From positions 972,097 to 1,036,096 of the forward strand of contig CACRXP010000069.1 in NCBI GenBank assembly GCA_902702965.1: a DNA stretch of 64,000 nucleotides, written 5' to 3'. The translations under genes and the position numbers were made by a program. The DNA comes from Spirometra erinaceieuropaei. Lineage: Eukaryota > Platyhelminthes > Cestoda > Diphyllobothriidea > Diphyllobothriidae. How positions within the stretch are numbered: the first letter of the stretch is position 1; each line of letters starts with the position of its first letter. Of the stretch, positions 36,501 through 47,265 are shown in pieces. A model generated the notes under the pieces. The model saw nothing but the letters and a program-made list of their open reading frames with translations. It did not search any database and was not told the DNA's origin.

Positions 36501-37389
36501 TAACGCGTTTATTTGGTTAAAAGTGCAATTTACTCCAGTAGAGATTTTTTATTTCGCCAGGAAAACGAACCCCATGCTGTATGCATGGAGAACAATGCTC
36601 ACCGGAAGCTAGTTTCGCACTTTCGTCAAAATGCGCATTAGAATTATCTAGAAATGCATAATTTTAGTTTTGTTAAAATGCCCAACAAGACCATCTTCGC
36701 TTTCTTCGCTCACTTTTTGGCTCAGTTCTACGATTATGAATGCAATGCGAAGTGGCAATATGATTTTTGATATTTTTCTGAAACCGCCAATGTTTCGCTC
36801 GTTCCATTTACAAATAACGCATTTGCAGAAGCTAGGCCGCACAAAGGGTAATATTTTCTATGTACACAATTGAAAATTATCATTCATTTGTAGTCATTTC
36901 TGCGACGACAAATATAACTTTCCAAACGGCAAAACAATTTCAGTCCATTTTAACAAAGGCTTGCCTGTGTGCGTTTTTACTGCACTTTAGGTTAACATAT
37001 CGCACAGATTTGCTAATCTGATTTTTAAAGATCAACAAAACGTCTCTTTCCTTCAAACACCTGTAAGCTGATTCTCACGGCTAGCATCGAACAAAAAATC
37101 CGTTCAAAAGTGCGGCAAACGCCGCCTATGAGAAATCCTGAGAGTGAATTAATCTCCTCTCAAAGAAAAAACACGTTTGAATGCTCAACCGAGGCCTGGG
37201 AAAGGTATTAGCATAGGAAATTGCCTGAATGTTTCGTAACGTCCATTTTCGCTCAAATATATGAAAAGTTTGCGCGGTTGATTTGCGTGGTCGTATTGGC
37301 TACACAAGAAAAGAACAATTCCACGAAAAGGTTGGACGAGCGAGCAAAAAGCGCAAAGTTTAGGACGTCTGAAAATTATCACATCAGTT

Positions 37390-37425
37390 TTTCTCACTAG
37401 ATTTCGTGAGATAGGTCACGTACTG
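37390..37425 (+). mobile_element. Type B palindromic element, right-end fragment
   Basis: TCACTAGATTTCGTGAGATA GGTCACGTACTG followed by TA matches the type B terminus (CATTTCATGAGATCGGTCAC TCACTG). The rest of the arm is not recognisable upstream. Confidence 0.45.
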
Positions 37426-37920
37426 TATACCCAGGGGCACTTAGCATACATGCAAGGTCACCTAGACATCGCATTTTGTTAAATTCGGCACTGCGCGAAT
37501 TCACTCCTCTATGAGTATCTGATGCTTAAAGCACGATTGAAATCGTCCCTTGTAATTTCCACGAAGATTAATGTGAAAACTTGAAGGAAAACCTTTCGAA
37601 GAAATATGTTTGGGCTTCAACTAAATGTTCATATGAATATTTGGGCTGATGTTTATCTGCTGCCGCGGGATAACCTCGTACTACGTGTAGTCTGCCAACC
37701 GACAGTCAGTGGCACACAAATGCACGTTGGCAAAGCAGGTAATAGATAAAAGTTAAGATGTAGTTCTTTCGTTTTTAGCTTGTACTTGTGTTGTCAATAG
37801 GGCATATCATTCGTACAGTTTTTAATGACTAATATGCATAGTTGCGAAGCCAAACTTTGAACTTGCACTTCCACTCCCTGACAAACCAGTCAGCTTACGT
37901 AGAAAAACATACCTTAAAAG

Positions 37921-38115
37921 ACAGAGGCGAAGAGACGACTCCTAGGAAGCAGTCGTGAAGAAGTAGACACGATCGCTGGGATAAGGGCTTTATTTCTCTG
38001 ACGTTTCGGATTCAGAGACAGAAGCAGCTACGGGTCTTTTGTCTCTGATGATGGTTTCGAGCAGGAATCCGAAACGTCAGACTAATAAAGCTCTTGTCTT
38101 AACAATCTTGTCTCC
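37921..38115 (+). mobile_element. Penelope-like element ends in inverted arrangement
   Basis: The left half on the plus strand reads GCGAAGAGACGACTCCTAGG ... GAAGAAGTAGACACGATCGC ... TTTATTTCTCTGACGTTTCG. The right half is its reverse complement in extended form: CCGAAACGTCAGACTAATAA AGCTC ... TTGTCTCCTTCTTCG. Terminal repeats of Penelope-like retroelements are known to occur in inverted or tandem combinations and to contain hammerhead ribozymes; the right half has one. The left half lacks the CTGATGA portion through a small deletion. Confidence 0.65.
38041..38082 (+). ncRNA. Hammerhead ribozyme core, dimer-type stem III, Penelope-associated
   Basis: In order: GTCT (38041-38044, stem I), CTGATGA (38045-38051), a stem II hairpin with GGTTTC against GAATCC and one T-T mismatch (38053-38070), GAAA (38071-38074), self-complementary ACGT (38074-38077) that can form stem III only between two molecules, then C (38078) as the base before the cleavage site, then AGAC (38079-38082) pairing with GTCT. 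All invariant core positions of the hammerhead are present. Hammerheads with such minimal stem III are known in Penelope-like elements. Self-cleavage is predicted, not shown. Confidence 0.7.
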
Positions 38116-39047
38116 TTCTTCGCACACCTTAAACGCTCCCCTAAATCCGTTGAATAGCTTTTCTATGTTTTTCTCTATTTTGGCTGAAGGCCCCCGGCCA
38201 TCCTACAAGAGTTGTAACTTTACTTCCGTCCTGATGCCATGTAGTCTGTTTTGTGTTTTATTCAGCGAGATGCTCAAAGCTCCCGCTGACTAATGTATTT
38301 TGCATTCAGACTTCTAAATGAGGATGAAGCGACGATTTTCACTTTGTGTACATGCAATCACTAATTGCGGTCTACTTGTGAATCCGCCGTTTTGAAATCT
38401 ACTGCGTACTTTTATAACCCTCATCTTCGAAAGCTAGTTGAAAGAAACTTACAAGAGGCCATAGTACTTTTAAATCAACGTGGACTGTAATTCTGTAGAC
38501 ACGACTGTATCTGGGCTGTGGCACGAGCTCACTTACACGCAAACAGACCGTTCAGCTTCAATGTTTACACTTTATTTACCTAAAAAGAAACCTGTGCGGA
38601 AAGAAGTGCTTAGTTTATCTCGGCACGCTTGAAGTAATTTTCTGATTGGCTCGTCTTAGGCTTGCCGACCGAGGGACTTGCTAGCGATATTAATTTCACT
38701 TCTCGTGAGCAGGTCCCGGCGTGCTCTTCCACTGCCTTAGAACGCTAGATTCATGACGATAACACGCCATTCGGTCTTTCCACGGTTTTGTCGCATCCCG
38801 TGCCATTCCTGACTGATGCTGGCCAAGTTCCTTCTTCTCTTGACACGAGAAAGTCACTCGTGATTTTTCCCCTCTCTCGCTCGACTTGCAGTTGTTTCAT
38901 CTAACAACGAGTTGCTTTCATCCCCTTCCGAGGCCTCGAAGACACGGATTTTTTCGTTTTACTTTACACCCTTAAGGTTGTTATTAATCACACTCTGCTT
39001 AGGGACTTATTTTACGCAGTCCATCGGACGTATGCCATCCCAAGCAA

Positions 39048-39094
39048 GGGGGCGAGTGGGTTCCGTAAAAACGATCAGTGAGAGCCCCTCTGCC
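39048..39094 (+). mobile_element. SINE-A tail-end fragment
   Basis: GGGCGAGTGGGTTCCGTAAA AACGATCAGTGAG, then AGCCCCTCTGCCACC, matches the 3' end of SINE-A (GAGTGAGTTCYGTAAGAACG ATCGGTGAGCGCCCCTCTACC). It lies 25 bp before a nearly complete copy in the same orientation. Confidence 0.6.
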
Positions 39095-39119
39095 ACCGTA
39101 CAACCTAAATTGTAACCAA

Positions 39120-39408
39120 TGGAACAAAGAGCCCATGGCTCAGTGGTTAGAGGCGCTGGACTCATAACTAACACGTCGCGGGATCGAGCCCCGGATGTTC
39201 CACTCTTCGAAGTTGGATATGGCTGGCTAACGACGGCTAATAAGCCAGAAATTGCCATTCTATTCTCCTTTGTCTTTGTCGATAATGCCATCGTGTCTAG
39301 ATCATTCGCCGCTGTGGGGCTGCTGGTTGGGCTCAAGAGAGTGCCCGTAAGTCCAAACGGGAAGAGTGAGTTCTGTAAGAACGATCGGTGAGCGCCCCTC
39401 TACCATTG
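39120..39408 (+). mobile_element. SINE-A, most complete copy with Met-like tRNA head
   Basis: The head at 39131-39196 reads GCCCATGGCTCAGTGGTTAG AGGCGCTGGACTCATAACTA ACACGTCGCGGGATCGAGCC. It has a recognisable A-box, a CAT at the anticodon position and a B-box, as in an elongator tRNA-Met ancestor. The acceptor stem does not pair well, so it is not a tRNA gene. The body (GGCTAACGACGGCTAATAAG) and tail (GCCGCTGTGGGGCTGCTGG) end at ATCGGTGAGCGCCCCTCTACC. It is the reference copy for the family in this window, about 290 bp. Confidence 0.8.
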
Positions 39409-40380
39409 ATGCCAGCAGTAACAAAAATTCAGATGCGGACTCACAAAACATAATCGCATCAAATGTGACACCCAGTGATTAACGCAGGATCCGCAAATCA
39501 TTGTAGGCGTCCGGTTACGTAGCAATCGCGTCCTATAAGTATTAGCCTCGTTGTGTTCCACAGATCAAACTTATCCAGCAATGGCAGAGAGTTAGTTGGA
39601 AATCCGAAAAGCCGACCGAATAAAATCCTTGTTCCAGCTATCGCCTCTTCCTCCTCTGTCAGTGCTAGCAATCACAGATGATCAAGACCACGGAAGACTC
39701 TGTGGATAATCTGACTAAGTGGTTACGGTGCAGGACGATTTCTTACAGCGCTTGATGTAGTTAGATTTATACAAACCATTATCCTGTGCATCGGTATTCT
39801 TTCTAGTACTCGCCCTTGCCGAAAACTGCTCTCAATTGCGAAAGCTCTGATGCATTTCCGGCAGCTGCCGCACTTGTTAACTCCTTACGATTCATTACAG
39901 AACGTAAGATCTGGTATGGGTGACTGTTTGTGAGCAGACATCGAATCCGCCTTTGCTCATGCGACTGCCAGCATGGCGGAAACTCTTTCGTGTATGAGCT
40001 CGTGCTAAGTGGCAAGATGAGTCTGTATTTTTCCAACAAAGTTTTCTTGTGTACTTGACTGGAAACACAACCTTGTATTTAAACAGAGCATTTTTTACAA
40101 AGCGAATGCCTTGAAAACTTTTTGTGAACACTAATATGGGTCGTTGCAGCTACGTTGTGAATGATGATTTTGACTATTGTCCGTCCAACTGGCCCATAGC
40201 CGCACTTTCGTGATGGTCCCTGTTTAATGTTGCATCAATCATGTGCGGATAAAAAGCGCCCCATATCTGTGTAGGGACGTTCAAGGCAGTGGTAGATGTT
40301 ATCATCAGAGTGGCATAACGAGTCCAGTGGGACCGCTACCGACGCCGACTAGGGATCAAAGGATGGCTTCGCCATTCACT

Positions 40381-40404
40381 CCCTGATCAAATAGGTGATC
40401 AGGG
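40381..40404. repeat. Short perfect inverted repeat
   Basis: CCCTGATCA and TGATCAGGG are perfect complements around a six-base AATAGG loop. Each arm contains a self-complementary TGATCA. No known identity. Confidence 0.5.
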
Positions 40405-40753
40405 TCGAGTTATATGGCGAGTCGCCGTTGGCAAGTAGGGCAGGCGTTTGCTGGAGCAGGAGTTAAACTTGATGTTGAGCCTATATCTTGTGAAATCTAG
40501 TTGCATACAAACGATTTGATGGGCGGTTTTATTGCGGCTGCTATATCTTCATTGCAGGAAAGTCTACATGGATTATTGACACGTACAAAAACGAATTTTT
40601 GGAAACAGTTAGCAACCCCATTTATGGTGATCGCTGCAGCAGATTTTACATAACGGTTAACATTATCAGCAACATCACCGATTTGTTCTGCTATGCGCAT
40701 TGTGCTTGCAAGTGAATGTCGCCGAGCTCGCCTTTTTGTAAAATGTACATATA

Positions 40754-41736
40754 CAGTGAGTGACCGATCTCATGAAATGTTGGCTGAAATTCTGAAATGC
40801 GTTTGCGATTAGGAAGGATTACTTGGTCGCGGTTGTAATACTGATTATCTAATAACACTTCGGACTCAGCAGGAAGTCGGCTTTTAAATGCATGTCTTTT
40901 CAATTTCCTGCAGAAAGTGTACTCGGCAAAAAAATGACTACTTAAGTAGCATGCATTTTTCCCATTGATTTTCGAAGGTCTTGGAAATTCAAATATATTT
41001 TGTAGAAACCACAAGCATAAGTATGCTTTCTTTTAGTCAATCAATATAGAATCGCGTCTTCTTTATATTTTATACTTAAGAAAGGAGTATAATTGGGCTT
41101 TAAAAAAGTTTTCTAATTGCCGAATTATTTGGAGCCTGAACATCCGTTGCATTAGCGCTTAGTGATTCCACTCTACAAGGTACATGCATTCCGCAAAAAG
41201 AAAATCAGATATTTTTCTATGCCGTTAAAGAGATATCATACAGAGTCCATAAACATTTACAATGAATGCGGACCATGTTGTACATTTCATGAGCAGCAGT
41301 GGTAAACGTCCAGGTACGATGCTATGTAAATTGACATTTCACGGTTTTAAAAAGTCTTATAATTAGAAACTTTTTTAAAACCTGTTTATACTCCTTCCTT
41401 AAGTACAAAATATAAAGAAGGCGTGATTCTCTATTGATTGACTAAAAGAAAGCATATTTTTGTTTATGGTTTTTATAAAATATATTTGAATTTGCAAGAC
41501 CGTCGAGAATCAATGGGAAAAATGCATGCTACTTAAGTAGTCATTTTTTGCCGAGTACACTTTCTACAGAAGATTGAAAAGAAATGCGTTTAGAATCCGG
41601 CATCCTGCCGAGTCGGATATATTATAAGACGATGTCTTAAGGTAATCAGTATTAAAACCGCGACCAAGTAATCCTTCCTAATCGAAAACGCATTTCAGAA
41701 TTTCAGCCAACATTTCATGAGATCGGTCACTCACTG
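40754..41736 (+). mobile_element. Palindromic MITE/foldback element, type B, full length and best-preserved ends
   Basis: CAGTGAGTGACCGATCTCAT at the left and the exact complement ATGAGATCGGTCACTCACTG at the right form a perfect terminal inverted repeat. Arms of about 400 bp pair with few mismatches. The core includes GCATTAGCGCTTAGTGATTC, shared with the copy at 18368. TA precedes the left end; the right neighbour has mutated to TG. Its near-identity between arms suggests it is the youngest copy. Confidence 0.87.
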
Positions 41737-41950
41737 TGCCTATACATACGTGTATATGTGAATTGAAAAATTGGAATCCTAAAAAATTTAATTAGGAAGA
41801 TGGAATTGCTTGCAACTAGTAAACTTTATTGCGTAAATTTCCGAAACTGCAGACTATGGGTGAGCAAATGCAACTGCCTTCCAAACCGAGTCTGACAAAT
41901 GATATTATGATTAGCTAAAGCTTGTACCAATGTGCGTTGATTGCAATTCG

Positions 41951-42337
41951 TCATATCCTCGGGATTGGTTGAGTCAGTCTGAATCTGTCATTAACGACTT
42001 TGTATGCGGCATCTAAATCAATATGCCGGTTGATGCATGCCTCATGTGAGTGGATTGCCTCCTCGCGACCTTTCCTTATTGGGCGGGCGCCAACAATGTG
42101 AGTGTTCTCCCATACAAGTTTGTGCCCAATGTCCAGTGTGTGCATGGCCATCTAAGATAGATGGTCGCGTCTCTTTGCCGCTACTTTATGTTCATGTGTA
42201 CATATTGAGACAGATTTCCAAGTTTGGCCACAACAGGCGGCATGCCAATTGGAACATGGGATTTTGTAAAAAACACCTTTTCTTCTGAGGTAGCCAACCC
42301 TGTCCTTAGGGTGTCTACTGGCAGTCAGATTAAGCAC
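41951..42337 (-). pseudogene. Penelope-like element, GIY-YIG endonuclease domain fossil
   Basis: The minus strand reads RVGYLRRKGVFYKIPCSNWH, then CGQTWKSVSICTHEHKVAAK RRDHLS, an in-frame TAG at about 42152-42154, then MAMHTLDIGHKLVWENTHIV and ACINRHIDLDAAYKVV. The order KIPC-GQT-HEH-K.RRDH-AMH-GH-W-INRHID.D.AY is the signature of the C-terminal GIY-YIG nuclease of Penelope-like retroelements, which nicks target DNA for integration. One stop codon (probably from CAG) and damaged GIY and YIG positions show that it is inactive. The upstream reverse transcriptase is missing. Confidence 0.82.
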
Positions 42338-43308
42338 TAAACCTGAGGGATGTTATTTTCAGAGGACAGTTATGAGATCTCACATTGTAGAAATCGTACT
42401 AGACAGGGGTTAGAATAACTGATTCCATAAAGCATTCACATTTCACATTTTCATAATTTATTACGGATTACTTAAAGGATAAAGTCTTTACTAAACAAAC
42501 GGTAGAAACCGATAAATAGAAAGTATCCACTGAGTACGCGTTCATTCAGTCACTACATAGAATCTTTCTTGATGTTTGTAATTCATCACTCTGTGTTATC
42601 AGTCGTACGTAGACCGAAACAGTCAGTGATCTGGAAACATGTGTTTTCGAATCAATTAAGCCCAGTCAGTAGATGATATTATATAGTGAGCTTGAAATTT
42701 ACTTTAACAAACATCGAGATGGGGAGTCCTCTTTCCTCAAGTGTCGCATTTGACGAAGACGCAGATTCATACAAAAGGAAATATTGGCCAAATTTATAAT
42801 TACAGAAATCAATGATGAAATTATAAACTATTTAAGCAGTGAGTCTTCCGAGATTTTGACCACGCAACGGGTCGGAAATATGGCGGAACAAAGGCCAGCA
42901 TACTAGCGATTGCGCGCAAATTTATGCCCCATCTTTAAAAGCATAAGTGAGCACTTTGGTCGCTTTTCGCGATTTTCGGCTGTGACTTTCAAATGATCCC
43001 TACATCGTCTATTCCGCCCTCACACAATGGGTCCAATCAGTGCATCAGCCTCATATTTCCTGAATGGCTCGTCAGTCAAAATTGCTTCTTCCGGCCGTTG
43101 AGATGGAAACCACAGTTGCATCTTCCTGCCCACATTTCTCCCACAAGTAGAATGTGTACGCACTATCTACACTCTGCCCCCAGTCTCCCGCAGACCGAAT
43201 AAGACTTCCTGACCCGAAGCCGCTTGCCTACTCTTATTGTGATGAGTCACTGGAGATCAAATAAAAGAACCGTACGCCTCCGGCCAGCGTTCACAGACAT
43301 CGCTAACC

Positions 43309-43364
43309 CCTCCATCCCCCCGCCCCCCCCCTCCCGCCTCGCCCGCCTGCCTGCTCCCCCGCCT
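43309..43364. repeat. C-rich low-complexity tract
   Basis: A run of about 55 bases, mostly C, with CCCCCC blocks and CCTGCCTGC repeats. It may be prone to G-quadruplex or i-motif structure. A 96-residue open frame through it (PPPPPSRLARLPAPPP region) is a by-product of the composition. Confidence 0.7.
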
Positions 43365-44029
43365 GATGACTATTCACTGACTTTGCCATCTCGGTGGGGG
43401 CGGATCATCGTTCAGATTACACGAAGTGCGTCGCGCTTGGCTGCCATGTACAGCGCAAACTTCGTAGAGGAGGGGGCGCGTCTGAGCTGTGCTCACGCAA
43501 AGCAGCCCACGTAAGAGGCTGATCAAAACTCCTGATATGTGCTTTGAACGCGCACAATGGCCAGTAGGTTACCTGAATTGCGACTGATCTACACTATAAG
43601 TGGATGCCTGCGGCTGTGGACGGACGACTGTACGTACGTAGTGAAGCATACGTGACATCTGCTCTGGTACATTTCCAGAGACGTTGGCAAGTCTTTTGGT
43701 TGGCCAGCTGGCACGCTGAAAACCCTGTGTGAGGTTATACGCGCGGAGTCCATTTAGCAGCTTTCAATCTTTCCTCTGCGAATTGCACTAACAAAGATCC
43801 AACTCAGATTTGCTTAATGACATTTTCAATTTTTTAGTTTCCTTGACAAATGCTCAGTCTTGTGATCGTGAGCACGTTCATATGCATAAAATAACTTTAG
43901 CTTGAGACCTTAAGCATACTTCGTCAATTAAGGCCCTGGCATCGCAGTGCTTATTCCAAAAGAGGCATGCGGACGACTAGCTTGCTTTCCCTGTTAACGA
44001 CTGTCTACTCCTGCTAATTTTGTTTTCAG

Positions 44030-44102
44030 GTTGAACTCGTTGACTGCTGCATTAAACTCCTGTCGGATATTGGAGTCGACATCTCAGATGTGACCACTGA
44101 CG
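44030..44102 (+). CDS. NAV: Neuron navigator homologue, exon encoding the third part of the CH domain
   Basis: Acceptor aattttgttttcag|GTT and donor GAC-G|GTAGGC, 73 nt, phase 0 in and phase 1 out. It encodes VELVDCCIKLLSDIGVDISD VTTD, aligning without gaps to the NAV helix that precedes the final CH helix (family pattern ENIDACLxFLxxxGIxIxxLxxxEI). It joins the 41-nt exon in phase 0 and the next exon in phase 1. Confidence 0.92.
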
Positions 44103-46886
44103 GTAGGCGTTTGTGGACACTTTTAAGTTCTGTCAAATTTTTATAATCTTTCTCAGTTGATCTTAATGTCCCGATGCCTTATTCCGAATAAATTGCCTCA
44201 GAAGACAGTCTTATTCTATTTTTGCTTTTGTACTTACGAAAAAGTACAACACCCACCTCCTGCTCCAGGCACTCACAAAATAAAATTTTAAATTTGTTGG
44301 AAATTTCAACTCTTATAACAAGCCAAGATGCCGGTCTATCTACCAACATATCCCACACTTGATACGGCTAGTAATTAACCGCCTGTCTGGACGTCCATTT
44401 GGGGCACGTTTTAGAAGTTGCAAAGTCTTCGTAGACATCAAGCCTGCGCCATTGCCAGGATATGCAACTGCGTTATCTCAGCTTCAAGTTAGTTCGTGTT
44501 TCCCTCTCCCCGACTCGCCGGGCAAACCCACTCTTACTTTCTAAAGTCTGCCCACAGTAACCGTCCCATTTATAGCTACGACGCAGTAACAAAGGCAACT
44601 GGCTGTGGCTGCAATTTATTTTGTCCTTCAATCCCTAGAGAATAGTCGCCTAAACTGAAGCTAGGTGCGTCGTTTGAGTGAAAGGGAAGAAAACGTAGGT
44701 GAGTTCACAGACACTTACGTGGTTGCTAAGTCGCTAGAGTCGTCGACGCGAACTCACTGGATGGGTAGTTCGTTCTTGGTCCGCAGCAAACACATACACA
44801 CACTCCTTAACTCTGTGATTTTCACTTTTAGTGGACATGATTGCTTATATCATCTCGCTAGCAGCTTACTGTGTTGTTTAAATTTGGAAGCTTGTTGAAT
44901 TTTTATGGAATATTCTTATTTTTCACAAACTGAGAAAAGTTGCCTTGCTTCTAGCAACTTTCAAAAAGTATTTTAACTCTAAATAAATACTGTGACTAGG
45001 TTGCACTATAGAACCTGTTTACATAAGTAATTTTAGTCGAAGATTCTTCCGCCTAATGAGGGCTATGTGGAATATTGAAGACTTAGCAGTGAATTCGGCA
45101 ACGGCATGCTTTATGGCCGGGCTTGTTTACTCCGGCGAACAATTGTGTTAAAAGTAAATAACGGGCGACATTCATTAAAAAAGACCTCGCGGTAACTGCT
45201 ACATGAGGGTGATAAAGACGCCTCAAGGTAGTTATTGGAGTAAGAATACGATAATGCAATACCTTTTTGACTATGCCAGCAAAGAAGTATTAAATTCATT
45301 TGTTATTACCATTAAATGGTAAAACTAGTGTCCTCATGACGCCACGGCGAATCAAAATTTGTAACACCATAAAGCTCTTGGATATTCAGCTCTCTTGCCC
45401 AACACAGATCGGACCCTCCGACTTGAGGAACCACGGCCGCAAATCATATCCTTGCCGTGGCTTCTTATTTACAGCAAGCATAGCCTTAATCAGCAGAAAA
45501 CTGATTGTTTGGCTACGGGCTTGTTACTGTAACGTTCACACGTAAGCTTTCCATGGTAATCGAAAGAATTTGCGAGTCCGGATGTTGATCAGTGTCACCT
45601 ACTATATAAATACATTTCCCCTTATTTATAAAATTACCATAAAGTACTCACCAAAGTCTAGGGCAAATGAATCCTTACGTTTTTACCGCTTCGAAAATAA
45701 ACCGAAATCTTCTGATGCTGATTCAAGCACATGTCAAGTTTGACAACGTTTGGAAAGAAGGAAATAACCAGTTAGTTTCATAGCATAATTTTTTATTTAG
45801 AAAAAAACAGTTTATGCAAATCACCGATAAAGTCAAAAATAGTCAGTCTTACTGTCTGACTACTACTCACAGTCCCGTTCACATCCTTTACTGATGAATT
45901 TTATATTTTGTTTTCCCTCAGCAGTTCTAATCGCAATATTCCAGTTGACTACGAATTTTAAAAAGTATTAAGAAAAGCGATCAAATGCTTTTTTGTTAAA
46001 TCGCAGTAAACAATAATTTGCATAGGATTTACGAATAACCGAGAATGAGGACGTCGTGTGAAATCCCTGAATGAAAGGTTGAAAACAACATGTGCAATGT
46101 TAACTGGTCATGCACTACCTGTTCTCTCTCTCGTATCTAATGAACTTCCGGGAAAAAAATTGAAACCGACACCAGCATTAGACAGAGTACAATAATCAAC
46201 GACTGTGTAATATATTTTTGCTGTCCAGCGAAGTCCTCCGGCATCCCAGTCGCCTCCTGCAGCTGGGTTCCACCAATAAAGACTGAGCTTCATTATGGCA
46301 GGATGGAGCGCCACGTCGAGCAGGTGTACACGGAGCCCTTACTGTGATGTTTTGGGCTTTCCTAACTGGTAATAAGGAAGAGTATTTTCATTGGACGTTT
46401 AGATTGAAATTGCAAACTGGCAAAAATCGTCCGCTATGACATTTATCCGCTGGACGGAGGGTGCTTGGTGTGCTGGAGAGGAAGGGTCTTCGGCCACTAC
46501 GGTCGTTATTCTCGCACTTCAAGGGCAGCATGGAAAAGATGGATTATGATCGATGTTCACTCTACATACCATGCAGCTTATTGGATAACATCATCCTCGA
46601 ACCCCGCGTCTGCGAGACAGCATGCCAAAGTTGGTGGTTCCATCGGCCTCCGACGTCTCCTGTTGTGCTGAGTGACACCAGAATCCTATGCCTGAAAAAC
46701 GTCTGATCGTCTGGAAAAAGCATTATATTCTCATAAGCTCTGGGGATTTTTTAAGCGACTCTTACACGTTTCTTTGTTTTATGCGATGTCTTATGCCGAA
46801 ACCAAAGAGAATCCCATTATCCACAGTCATATAACAATTTACTTGGCGGCTTGAACAATTGCATTTCCTGTCCTTCTCAATTCAAG
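44103..46886 (+). other. Intron 4 of the NAV-like gene
   Basis: 2.8 kb from GTAGGCG to cttctcaattcaag. Apart from one copy of repeat D (45110-45310) I see nothing supportable in 44110-45105 or 45315-46880. Two overlapping plus-strand open frames at 46461-46706 carry no recognised motif. Confidence 0.85.
45110..45310 (-). repeat. Unnamed dispersed repeat D, copy 3
   Basis: Reverse complement of the block order seen at 9075 and 33320: GGCATAGTCAAAAAGGTATT GCATTATCGTATTC, TTTATCACCCTCATG, GCGAGGTCTTTTTTAATG, AACACAATTGTTCGCCGGAG TAAAC and GGCCATAAAG on the minus strand. Confidence 0.6.
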
Positions 46887-47265
46887 GTATTGTTTCGGGC
46901 AAACTGAAATGCGTGCTGGCCCTATTCTTCAGTCTTTCAAAACACAAGCAGAAGATGCGCTCCCAGACAAAACTGCCCATTCCTGGCGCCATTCGTCCCT
47001 CGATTCTGCCCACAAGTGTTGGTCCACCGAACTTCCCATTACGGTGCAAGGACGTCGAGCAGAAGTCTAATTCCGAAAGTCCTGATGCAGACCGACGCTA
47101 CGTAACTCCACCAAGCTCGGTGCAAAACAGTCTGCCAGACATCCAAATGTCCAAAGAGAGAGTGAATTCAAACAGTCCAGCGGAACCCAAGCCCCGGGTG
47201 TCCTCGTTGCCCGTTTTTGGAGCGCGTAGTGCCGGGCAAGACAGCTCCTATGCCAAGCGGACCAA
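46887..47265 (+). CDS. NAV: Neuron navigator homologue, exon ending the CH domain and opening the Ser/Pro-rich linker
   Basis: Acceptor tctcaattcaag|GT; the two bases complete a split Gly codon. It encodes G-IVSGKLKCVLALFFSLSKHK QKMR, the conserved last helix of the NAV CH domain (pattern I..GNLKAILGLFFxLSxYKQ). Next come KLPIPG and about 100 residues rich in Ser, Pro and Lys (PPSSVQNSLPDIQ, PRVSSLPVFGARSAGQDSS), as expected for the disordered linker after the CH domain of NAV/UNC-53. The chosen donor AA|GTACGA gives phase 2 out; without it the frame stops at a TGA 10 bases later. The donor is moderate, so the 3' boundary is the least certain part. Confidence 0.88.

Larger units (their letters stand above)
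28736..44029 (+). other. Intron 3 of the NAV-like gene, repeat-filled
   Basis: 15.3 kb from GTAAGTTG to ttttgttttcag. It holds SINE-A copies, a Merlin transposase fossil, Penelope pieces with a hammerhead core, repeat D and a type B palindrome, listed separately. I see nothing supportable in 28740-29925, 30155-31040, 31540-33250, 33545-37385, 38120-39045, 39410-40380, 40410-40750 and 42340-43305. Around 35630-35697 nested short inverted repeats (GGATCCC/GGGATCC outside TCCCC/GGGGA) could fold but have no known identity. Confidence 0.85.

Noticed and set aside
39131..39200. tRNA-Met gene
   Set aside because: The CAT anticodon position and boxes are present, but the stems are degenerate and the unit is one of many SINE-A copies.
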